Source: CAYGZA01 sp964354135 | GTDB lineage: Bacteria > Planctomycetota > Planctomycetia > Pirellulales > Thermoguttaceae | Reading direction: 5' to 3' | DNA: 12,800 nt | Assembly: GCA_964354135.1 (NCBI GenBank) | Contig: CAYGZA010000193.1 | Span: 1-12,800, forward strand | Part shown: positions 1 to 7,300 of the stretch, piece after piece | Layout of the letters: each line of letters opens with the position of its first letter | How positions within the stretch are numbered: the stretch's first letter is position 1 | Notes under the pieces: generated by a model | Told to the model about the DNA's origin: nothing | Seen by the model: only the letters and a program-made list of their open reading frames with translations | Database searches by the model: none | Program-made: the position numbers and the translations under genes

Positions 1-173
1 AGTTCCGCGAGGCGACCTGGCAGGCGTTCTGGCTCACCAGCGTCCAGGGGCGGGAAATCCGCGACGTGGCGGAGGAGCTGGGGATGTCCGTCGGGGCGGT
101 CTACATCGCCCGCAGCCGGGTCATGGCGCGGCTGAGAGAGAAGATCGAACAGCTCGATGGGAAACGGGAGTGA
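1..173 (+). CDS. RNA polymerase sigma factor, ECF type, C-terminal part (5' end outside window)
   Basis: The reading frame is open from position 3 to a TGA at 171-173 and gives the last 56 residues of a protein whose start lies before the window. The segment reads FREATWQAFWL, then GREIRDVAEELGMSVGAVYIARSR, split here as a helix, a turn and a recognition helix. This is the pattern of sigma-70 region 4, which contacts the -35 promoter element. The A-F-W-L-T run before the helix-turn-helix and the A-R-S-R-V-M-A-R-L-R ending are typical of the ECF sigma factors common in planctomycetes. A Ser/Thr kinase with a zinc finger follows 127 bp downstream on the same strand, a frequent pairing in that phylum. 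The exact ECF group cannot be assigned from this fragment. The family call is firm; the target genes are unknown. Confidence 0.85.
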   Translation, partial: FREATWQAFWLTSVQGREIRDVAEELGMSVGAVYIARSRVMARLREKIEQLDGKRE

Positions 174-195
174 AAGCGTAACGCGGCAAAGAGCA

Positions 196-258
196 ATCAG
201 CTTTCAGCCGTCAGCTTTCAGCCCTCTGATAGCTGAAAGCCGATAGCTGAAAGCCGAT
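196..258. repeat. Double inverted repeat of a TCAGCTTTCAGC-type unit
   Basis: Two head-to-tail copies of TCAGCTTTCAGC (197-208 and 211-222) are followed by two copies in the opposite orientation, with GATAGCTGAAAGC at 228-240 and 242-254. The arms can pair over most of their length around a short CCT loop. The element fills half of the gap between the sigma factor and the kinase. It looks like a short interspersed palindromic repeat, and in RNA it could fold into a long stem that separates the two genes. No coding potential is seen. Confidence 0.75.
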
Positions 259-300
259 CGCCCACAGCCAGGATGCCTGTGTTTCGCGGAGGTGATCCAC

Positions 301-1830
301 ATGGTGGCCGTTCCTTCGGGGTGTGACCCCAGTCGTATCAAGCTGCTCTTGGAAGACCGCTTGCCCGGCGACCGTCAAACCGAGATGGAACGGCATCTGG
401 AGACCTGCGACGAGTGCCGCCGCCAATTGGAGTCGCTGGCTGCCGAAGCCCGCTGGTGGCGCGACGCCCGGGAGTTCCTCGACCCCGACTTGCCATCCGG
501 CGGCGATTCGATCCTCGATGAGTTGCCCATCGGCGTTCTCACGCCGTCGGACAACCCGGCGATGCTCGGCTGCCTGGGGCCGTACGAGATCGCCGAGGTG
601 ATCGGCCGCGGCGGAATGGGGATTGTGCTGAAGGGCTTTGATCGCGACCTGAACCGTTACGTGGCGATCAAGGTGCTCGCACCCCACCTGGCCACCAGCG
701 CCGCCGCCCGGCAACGCTTCGCCCGCGAGGCCCGGGCCGCTGCCGCGGTGGTCCACGACCATATTGTCGCGATCCATGCCGTGGACAACGCGGGCCGGTT
801 GCCGTACCTCGTGATGCCCTTCGTCGCCGGCCAATCGCTCCAGGAGCGGCTGGACCGCACCGGGTCGCTGGAACTGAAGGAACTCCTGCGGATCGGGATG
901 CAGGTGGCGCAAGGCCTGGCCGCGGCCCACGCCCAGGGCCTGGTGCACCGCGACGTCAAGCCCGCCAACATCCTCCTGGAAAACGGCGTGGAGCGGGTGA
1001 AGATCACCGATTTCGGGCTGGCCCGGACCGTGGACGATGCCAGCCTCACCCATAGCGGCTTTGTGGCCGGCACGCCGCAGTACATGGCTCCGGAGCAGGC
1101 GCGGGGGGAGAGCGTGGACCACCGCTCCGACCTGTTCAGCCTGGGGAGCGTGCTGTACGCGATGTGTACCGGGCATGCGCCGTTTCGCGCAGAGACCACG
1201 CTGGCAGTGCTGCGCCGCATCTGTGAGGACACGCCCCGGCCGATCCGGGAGATCAACCCAGACGTCCCCGACTGGCTGGAGGAAATCGTCGGGAAGTTGC
1301 ACGCCAAGAATCCCGGCGAACGATTCCAGTCCGCGGGGGAAGTCGCGGAGTTGCTGGAACAGCACCTGGCCCATCTCCAGCAGCCGCTCTTGGTGCCGAA
1401 GCCGGCCCCGCTCGGATACCGCTCTCCCGCAGCACGGATGGCACGCCGGCGCGCCTTGATGACGTGGGCTGCGGTGGGGTTGCTGCTGCTGGCAGCAGGG
1501 CTCGGGACAGCCGCAGTCATACGTTGGCCGGGCTTGGTCAACTGGAGCGGCGCCGCGGAGGAGAGTGGCTTGGACGAACCTTCTTCATCGGATGCAAGCG
1601 GAAGAGGCCCTAGAGCCGGCACCGCGGCGGCCCGCTCGGGCCGCCCCGCGCCGGACCCTTTGGAGGAAGAGATCCACCGGCTCCAGCAGGAGATCGGCCG
1701 GCTGGAAACAGAGTGGCGGCCGCCCCCGGGCGCCCCCTCGACGACCGCGGCACCCGACCCTTTGCCGGAGATCCGCGCCCAAGTCGAACAGTTGGAGCGA
1801 GAGTTGAAAAGTAGCGGCGTCACTCCGTGA
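301..1830 (+). CDS. Membrane-anchored Ser/Thr protein kinase with N-terminal anti-sigma-type zinc finger
   Basis: This 509-residue protein should phosphorylate Ser/Thr on unknown targets from the cytoplasmic face of the inner membrane. An H-x3-C-x2-C motif at residues 32-39 (HLETCDEC), with C8 upstream, resembles the zinc finger of anti-sigma factors. The kinase domain spans about 95-355. It has the glycine loop IGRGGMG (101-107), VAIK with K124, E143 as the likely helix-C Glu, HRDVKPAN (216-223), DFG (237-239), APE (263-265) and D277, so all catalytic residues are present. One membrane segment lies near 387-407. The outer tail has two short coiled-coil stretches, each preceded by APDPL (450-454 and 484-488). 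I chose ATG at 301 because GGAGG at 288-292 sits 8 nt before it; that motif overlaps the in-frame GTG at 292, so the GTG is unlikely. The last codons and the stop lie inside a palindromic repeat. The gene follows a sigma factor, so sigma control is plausible but inferred. Confidence 0.92.
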   Translation: MVAVPSGCDPSRIKLLLEDRLPGDRQTEMERHLETCDECRRQLESLAAEARWWRDAREFLDPDLPSGGDSILDELPIGVLTPSDNPAMLGCLGPYEIAEVIGRGGMGIVLKGFDRDLNRYVAIKVLAPHLATSAAARQRFAREARAAAAVVHDHIVAIHAVDNAGRLPYLVMPFVAGQSLQERLDRTGSLELKELLRIGMQVAQGLAAAHAQGLVHRDVKPANILLENGVERVKITDFGLARTVDDASLTHSGFVAGTPQYMAPEQARGESVDHRSDLFSLGSVLYAMCTGHAPFRAETTLAVLRRICEDTPRPIREINPDVPDWLEEIVGKLHAKNPGERFQSAGEVAELLEQHLAHLQQPLLVPKPAPLGYRSPAARMARRRALMTWAAVGLLLLAAGLGTAAVIRWPGLVNWSGAAEESGLDEPSSSDASGRGPRAGTAAARSGRPAPDPLEEEIHRLQQEIGRLETEWRPPPGAPSTTAAPDPLPEIRAQVEQLERELKSSGVTP

Positions 1831-1941
1831 CGCCGGTGGGTGGCATGCCGTCACGTGGCGCAGCCACGCACTCGGCATGTGCGGGCAAACATGCCCACCC
1901 GACGCTGCGCGTCGTGAGGGCATGCCACCCAACTGTGACGC
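1815..1941. repeat. Composite nested palindrome overlapping the kinase stop codon
   Basis: A perfect 9-bp hairpin with a 3-nt loop (CGGCGTCAC TCC GTGACGCCG, 1815-1835) contains the kinase stop. Beyond it GGGTGGCATGCC (1838-1849) pairs perfectly with GGCATGCCACCC (1919-1930). Inside that stem TCACG pairs with CGTGA, and GCGCAGC with GCTGCGC, giving about 24 pairs over 27 positions. At the centre GGCATGT pairs with ACATGCC. The outer GCGTCAC (1817-1823) also matches GTGACGC at 1935-1941. The nesting and the sharp ends suggest a small non-autonomous mobile or REP-like element; no transposase is present. In RNA it could end or insulate kinase transcription. Confidence 0.75.
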
Positions 1942-2020
1942 GGGATGCCGGTCACCGAGTGCCCCGCCCACTGTGTCGTTTACGATTCCCCACGACTTCC
2001 AGAGAAAAGGAGACTGATCG

Positions 2021-3064
2021 ATGAGGTCCATCAAAGTGACTTGTCTTGTGCTGTTGGCGGGCTTGACGTGTCTTGGGCTCGCCCTGGTAGCCGCTGCCCC
2101 CGGGCAGCAGGCCGGGCAGCAGGAGCCGAGTACTGACCCGGGCGCCGGGACTGGGAGCGAATCCAGCGTGCCCGCGCCCGCCAGTGCCGGGAGGATGCGC
2201 ACGGCCGCTGAATCCTCCGGGTCCGCGAGCGAGCGACCCGCCGCGCCCGCGCCCGACGCGGAAGTAGGCGCGGCCCAGGCCGATCAAGCCCTTTGGGCCT
2301 CCAAACGAGCCCAGCAGGCCCTCAACGCCGCCTTGTCTGACGACCCCATGATTCGCTCGGGCTACGTCAGTCCCGGCACCGCGGGCCGCTACGACCCCAG
2401 CTACAGCTACGGGGGCGTCACCGCCGCTGATCCCGAAGTGGCCAAGTGGATGGAGGAAGGACGGAAAGCCGAGGCCGAGCAAGGGCAACTGTTGGCCAAG
2501 TTCGCCCAGACCACCGACGAGAAGCAACGGGCCGAGATCAAGGCGTCGCTGGCCAAGGTGCTCCAGCGGCAGTTCGATCTCCAGTTGCAGCAGCGCGAGC
2601 GCGAAGTCTCCCAGATTGAAGCCCGGGTCAAGAAGCTCCGCGAGATGATCGCGAAGCGCAACCGAGCCCGGCAGACGATTGTCGCCGGCCGGCTCGACCA
2701 ATTGGTGAACGAGGCGGAAGGAATGGGCTGGGTGGCGCCGACTGGCCCGATGTCGCCAAGCGGCTCATACCAATACTACTCGCGTCCTGGCTTGAATCGG
2801 GGCGGTGCATCCGGTGGCTACCCCGGGAAGGGATCTTCGGATGCGGCGCCGGCGGCGGCACCTCCTGGGGGCTCAATCGGGCCGGGGGGTGCTGGGATCG
2901 AGGCGCCGCGGGCACCTGCCGGGGGCTCAATCGGGCCGGGGGGTGCTGGGATCGAGGCGCCGGCGGCACCTGCACCGCTGGCAGTACCTGGAACGCCTGC
3001 TGGGGGCGCATCTGACGCGCTGCCGGGTGCGTCAGGGCCCCAAAAGCCCGCTTCGAAGTATTGA
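2021..3064 (+). CDS. Secreted Ala/Pro/Gly-rich coiled-coil protein, function unknown
   Basis: This 347-residue protein is not recognised as a member of a named family. Residues 1-26 form a signal peptide: a short basic start (MRSIK), a long hydrophobic core and an AAA ending. No good lipobox is seen at either Cys, so a soluble periplasmic or exported protein is likely. Residues 30-90 are low-complexity Ala/Pro/Ser/Gln. Residues about 140-235 are rich in Glu, Lys, Arg and Gln and should form a long coiled coil. The C-terminal third is Gly/Pro/Ala-rich and includes an 18-residue tandem repeat (around 280-318). ATG at 2021 follows AAAGGAGA (2005-2012) at normal spacing. The gene sits 190 bp after the kinase on the same strand, with a palindromic repeat between and another after it. 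A role alongside the kinase's outer coiled coil is possible but only inferred from proximity. Confidence 0.8.
   Translation: MRSIKVTCLVLLAGLTCLGLALVAAAPGQQAGQQEPSTDPGAGTGSESSVPAPASAGRMRTAAESSGSASERPAAPAPDAEVGAAQADQALWASKRAQQALNAALSDDPMIRSGYVSPGTAGRYDPSYSYGGVTAADPEVAKWMEEGRKAEAEQGQLLAKFAQTTDEKQRAEIKASLAKVLQRQFDLQLQQREREVSQIEARVKKLREMIAKRNRARQTIVAGRLDQLVNEAEGMGWVAPTGPMSPSGSYQYYSRPGLNRGGASGGYPGKGSSDAAPAAAPPGGSIGPGGAGIEAPRAPAGGSIGPGGAGIEAPAAPAPLAVPGTPAGGASDALPGASGPQKPASKY
2857..2973 (+). repeat. 54-bp tandem repeat, about 2.2 copies, in-frame
   Basis: Units start at 2857 and 2911, and a short third copy starts at 2965, spaced exactly 54 bp. The repeat encodes an 18-residue unit containing GGSIGPGGAGIEAP. 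The two full copies are nearly identical at the DNA level, which suggests recent duplication or slippage. Because 54 is a multiple of three, copy-number change would keep the reading frame of the secreted coiled-coil protein. Confidence 0.9.
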
Positions 3065-3075
3065 TTGTCCGTGGT

Positions 3076-3159
3076 GGAAAAGGGGTCAGAACTCTTTATG
3101 TGTGTTTCCCGTGGGAACACACGACTGAACGGATGTAAAAGAGTTCTGACCCCTTTTCC
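3076..3159. repeat. Nested palindrome with perfect 22-bp inverted repeat (REP-like)
   Basis: Positions 3076-3097 and 3138-3159 are exact reverse complements over 22 bp, with AGGGGTCAGAACTC at the core of the left arm. Between them TGTGTT-T-CCC and GGG-AACACA (about 3101-3121) form an inner hairpin with one bulged base. Repeats carrying a GGGGTCAG-type core resemble those mobilised by REP-associated tyrosine transposases; no such gene is in the window, so this link is inference. It starts 11 bp after the stop of the secreted protein gene and ends in a short T-run, so it may also act as a terminator. Confidence 0.8.
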
Positions 3160-3199
3160 TCCTTGGTGACGGTTCGTCTGCCGAACCTGGCGCACCGGA

Positions 3200-3229
3200 A
3201 TGACGTACGGGGCATCTGACTGGTATACT
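3200..3229 (+). promoter_or_regulatory. Candidate sigma-70-type promoter for mutY
   Basis: ATGACG (3200-3205) matches the -35 consensus at 4 of 6 bases. TATACT (3224-3229) matches the -10 at 5 of 6 and is preceded by TGG, an extended -10. The spacer is 18 bp. Transcription would begin near 3236, upstream of the ATG at 3255 but after the TTG at 3231, which helps fix the mutY start. Confidence 0.55.
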
Positions 3230-3254
3230 CTTGCAGCGTTCGGAGTATTCGCGG

Positions 3255-4355
3255 ATGCCCTCTTCGGTTGGTAAGGATCAACTCTCTACCACAGCCTGGC
3301 GGCAGGAGTTCCGCCGGCGGCTGAATCGGTGGTTTGCGCGCCATGCGCGGGACTTGCCCTGGCGACGGACCCGCGATCCTTACGCCGTCTGGGTCAGCGA
3401 GATCATGCTCCAGCAGACTCAGGTGGCGACCGTCACGGGGTATTTCGAGCGATTTGTGCGGGCGTTTCCAACCATTGCAGCCTTGGCCCGGGCCGACGAG
3501 CAGGCGGTGCTCCTCCTCTGGGAGGGGCTGGGCTACTACCGCCGCGCGCGGCAACTGCACGAGGCAGCCAAGAGGATCGTGGCCGACCACGGCGGGGTTT
3601 TTCCGCGCGATCCGGAAGCGGTCCGCCGTCTGCCGGGCATTGGCCGCTACACGGCGGGGGCGATCCTCTCCATCGCGTTCGACGCCCGAGAGCCGATCCT
3701 GGAGGCCAATACGACGCGGCTTCTCAGCCGGCTCTTGGCCCATCGCGGCGATCCGGCCTCGGTGTCGGGGCAGCGGCTGCTCTGGGGTGCCGCAGAAGCC
3801 GTCCTGCCGCAACGGAACGTGGGGCTGTTCAACCAGGCGCTCATGGAGTTGGGGAGCACCGTGTGCCTGGCGAAGGGGCCGCGGTGCGAAATCTGCCCGG
3901 TGGCGTCGTTGTGCCGGGCATGCGCCCTGGGGGCCCAAGCGGACATCCCCACGGCGAAAGCCAAGCGTCCGATCGAGGCCCGCCGCGAGGCCGCGGTGAT
4001 GGTCTGCCGGCGCGGCCGTGTGCTGATCGTCCGGTGCGCGGAGGGCGGGCGCTGGGCCGGGCTTTGGGACTTTCCCCGCTTCCCGGTCGAGCAGAGCCTG
4101 CCCGAGGCGCTCCGCCGCGAGCTGGCCGACAAGGTCTACCGGCAGACGGGCGTCCGCATTGCGCCGGGCGAGCACCTGACGACGCTCAAGCACGGCGTCA
4201 CGCGGTTCCGCATCACCCTGGACTGCTACCGTGCCGCGTACGTTTCCGGCCCCGCGGGCGACAACAGCTCAGCCGAGTTCCGCTGGGTGCGGCCGGACGA
4301 GCTGGACCAATACCCGCTCAACGCGACGGGACGGAAACTGAGCCGGCTGCTGTAA
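3255..4355 (+). CDS. mutY: A/G-specific adenine glycosylase (MutY)
   Basis: This 366-residue protein should remove adenine mispaired with 8-oxoguanine during base excision repair. Residues 10-225 form the HhH-GPD glycosylase: catalytic Glu E49 in SEIMLQQTQVATV, GLGYYRRAR (91-99), and the helix-hairpin-helix LPGIGRYTAGAI (126-137). The 4Fe-4S cluster ligands are C204, C211, C214 and C220 (C-x6-C-x2-C-x5-C). The C-terminal part, from about 235, is the NUDIX-like recognition domain (GRWAGLWDFPRF). One oddity is that the position of the catalytic Asp (Asp138 in E. coli, in PILDGN) is Glu here (PILEAN, E150). Another is that the FSH recognition loop reads VTR. I chose ATG at 3255 because CGGAG at 3241-3245 is well spaced and the promoter's start point falls after the in-frame TTG at 3231. 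The stop is 2 bp from the stop of the opposite-strand gene. Confidence 0.94.
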   Translation: MPSSVGKDQLSTTAWRQEFRRRLNRWFARHARDLPWRRTRDPYAVWVSEIMLQQTQVATVTGYFERFVRAFPTIAALARADEQAVLLLWEGLGYYRRARQLHEAAKRIVADHGGVFPRDPEAVRRLPGIGRYTAGAILSIAFDAREPILEANTTRLLSRLLAHRGDPASVSGQRLLWGAAEAVLPQRNVGLFNQALMELGSTVCLAKGPRCEICPVASLCRACALGAQADIPTAKAKRPIEARREAAVMVCRRGRVLIVRCAEGGRWAGLWDFPRFPVEQSLPEALRRELADKVYRQTGVRIAPGEHLTTLKHGVTRFRITLDCYRAAYVSGPAGDNSSAEFRWVRPDELDQYPLNATGRKLSRLL

Positions 4356-4357
4356 GC

Positions 4358-7300
4358 TCAGCGGTTCTCGCAGGCTTCCAGTTGCCGCTTGATTTCGTGT
4401 ACCGAGAGCCGGACCTGCGGGATGGCGGGAAAGACGGGAGCCGGCTCGTCGCCTTCCGGGGCGCCCGAGCGGACGCGGCGGACCTCGTTCTCCAGGGCAT
4501 CGAGCCAAACGGGCACGTCCAGGCCGACGCCTTCCGGTTCCTCCGTGAAACGGGCCAGCTCCCGTACGAGCCTCGCGAAGGAAGCGCTTCGCTTCCCGCG
4601 GCGAAGCTCCTCCATCGCCGGGCGGACCAGGGCGCAAAGCCGGTCGACGGCCAATGGCCGCACGAGCCGTTCGCCGAGCTGATCGGCCACGCTCCGCAAG
4701 CGGATGCCGTATTGGGTGGTCAGCACTTCCAAGCGGCGGAGGTGCTCGTCGGCCACGGCCCCGCTCTCCCGGGCGACGGCCTGCTGCCAATGCTCGGCCG
4801 CCTCGGTACGGCCGCAGCGGATGAGCACCTCGTGGGCCAACACGACCGGCTGGAGGTTCCAGGCCACGCGGTCGTAGCTGGCCTTCAGGCGGAGGAAGTC
4901 CAGGAGCGTGTAGAGCATCTCGCCGCGGTCCGACTGCGTGGTGGTGCTGTTGTAGTCGAGGTATTCGGCGTAGTTCTCCAGGGTCGCTTCGAGGATCAAT
5001 TCGAGGCAGCGGGCCGCGTCCTCCCGGGTCACCGGGCCATCGAGCTCGGCGAGCAGCCGGAATCGTTCCTCGGCCTCCGGCTCCTCCTGAAGAGACCGCA
5101 GGTAAGCCTCGGCCCCCTCGTGGAGGATCGCCCGCAGATTGCCGTAGGTCATGAATCTCTGCGTGAACAGGTCGTGGCCGTAGACCTCGATGAATCGCCG
5201 CAGGGTTTGCCAGCGGGGCTCGTCGGCGACGGCTTCGAGGACGGAGAGGCGGACGTGGCGGCTGTGGTCCAGCCAGCGGCGAAGGAGCGTCGCCGTGACC
5301 TGCTGGAGCAGAGCGAGCAGCGTCCGATCCACCCAGCGGCGCGGCGGCGGCCCCTTCTCTCCCACCTCTCTCCAGTCGTCGGAAGACTCGACCACGCACT
5401 GCACCATCCCCTTGCAGGCAATCTCGAACAGCCGATCGAACTCGGTGACCGCCATCGGCCCCGCCGGATGGTTCCTTTCCATCCGCTGGACGGTCCGGAT
5501 CAGCCGGTACGTCTCCTTGAGCAGCCCCAGCCGCGGCAGGTACGCGAGCAACCCGCGGAGCACCTGGTGGAGATTCCGCGCCTGGACGATCCGCTGCGGT
5601 TGTCCGCCGCGGGCCGTAGGGACATAGAGCAGGGGCTGCGGCGCCAGCAGCCTCAGCAGGCCGGGCAGGGCAGCACGGACTGCCTCGCGCTCTCCCCGAA
5701 ACGTTGCCCGGAGCACCTGCTGGACTGCCGATTCCCACTCGTCTTCTTTGGCGTCTTCTCCGGCGGCGGGAGCTTCCCGGAGCATCGTGGCTCGGACCAT
5801 CCGGGCGGCGTCGGCCGTCTCGACGCTGGCGGCGACGAGCCGGTCCAAGAGCGCCTCCTTGATTTGCCGGCGGCGGTCGAACTCGACGAGGGCATCGTGG
5901 GTTCCGCGCGGCGGGGGTATGGAATAGCGGTACACCGAGGCCATGAGGTCGCGGAGCCGCCGGCGGCGCTCCGTGGCCTGGGAAAGCCAGCCGCCCAGAG
6001 CTTCGTCGCGGTCCGGCACGCCATCCCGCAGGTTGGCCGAGGCGGCCGCGGCCAGCTTCCACAGCCGCGCCACGGTGTTCAGGAAGGCAAGCCGGTCGTT
6101 GATCCGCTCCGCTTCGTAGGAGAGCTCGAAGTCGGTGGGCTGTTCGCCCCATTCGAGGGTCTCGCTTTCAAAGCCGTCGTCGGTCGTGTCGCGGTAGATC
6201 ACGTTCTCATAGGCCGCGCTGAACAGCTCGTCGGAGTCCGCTGCGGAAGACTCGTCGGTCTCCTCGGTCTCCTCGGCGTCTTCGGAATCAGCGGGCTGAA
6301 GGCCCAGCTCCAGCCGCGGGACCTGCCAGAACGACTCGGCGTTGGCCTCGATGTAATCGAGGAACTTTCGGGCCAGGGCCCAACGTTGCTCGGGCGGCAG
6401 GGGACTCGGGGCAGCCGGCTCCGTCTCAATCGGGGCCCGCTCCGGGGGCGACCAGAGGTTTTCCATCCAGCGGAGGGCCAGGGCGTGGAACGAGTAGCCG
6501 CCTTCGGCGAGCGGGATTTCCTCCGCCTGGCTGAGCCAGTGCACCAACAGGCTCATTGCGGCCACCAGGTCCCGGTGTTCCAGGAGGGCTTCGACCAGCA
6601 GGGCGAAGGCCTCGGGGGAGCGAAACTGCTCGGCGTGCTCCCGCCAGAAGGCGATGTCGGCCGACGCGGTCCCCGCCCGATGCCACACGCCCAAGGCCGC
6701 GGCCACCTGGTCGGCCGACTCCCAGGCCTGGCGGCCGGAGAATCCCGCCACTTCGCTCACTTCGGTGCTGGCGAACTGGTCCCACCAGCGGGCCAGGGCG
6801 GCCTGCCGGTGCGAAAGCCGCTTGAAGAGGTCCTCATGGCCCGCGGCCGTGGCCTCCCGCTGCAACCGGGCATAGAGCAGGAAGACCTCGTTCATCAAGT
6901 CGATCAGATCGTCGAGCCGCTCGTCGTGGACGCTGTCTTCCACGGCGGGGAACTTGCTGAACTGCCCGCCGAAGCCGAGGATGTTCCAGGGGTCGATCAT
7001 CGCCCCGCACTCGATCGCGCGGTGCAGGAGGTCTTCGATCTCCGGCAGGCGCTCGGCGGCCTCGGCCAGCTCCCGGCGGTCGATCGCCAGGTGGGCGGCG
7101 GTGATGCGGCAGTCGATCTCGCAGCGCATGCGGGCGGAGGCAACGGGGACGACTTGCGCCTGCCGCACCGCCTCCTCGGGGTAGCCCATCTGCGCAAAGA
7201 GCAAGGCCAGGTGGACGTGCTGCAACTGCCTGGCGCGGCGGAGCGCCAGACTCTGGTTGAGATGTTGCCGGGCGCCGCCGAAGGGTTGCCGCAGCGTTTC

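Noticed and set aside
657..1823. Minus-strand open frame of 388 codons under the kinase gene.
   Set aside because: The plus strand here encodes an intact kinase with all catalytic motifs; the antisense product is Arg/Ser-rich with no recognisable domain.
2021..2080. A lipoprotein signal in the secreted coiled-coil protein (Cys at residues 8 and 18).
   Set aside because: The residue before C18 is Thr and C8 is too close to the N-terminus, so neither fits a lipobox.
1827..2136. Small plus-strand open frames of about 65 residues between the kinase and the secreted protein.
   Set aside because: They are translations of the palindromic repeat and its edges, without a ribosome site or conserved-looking sequence.
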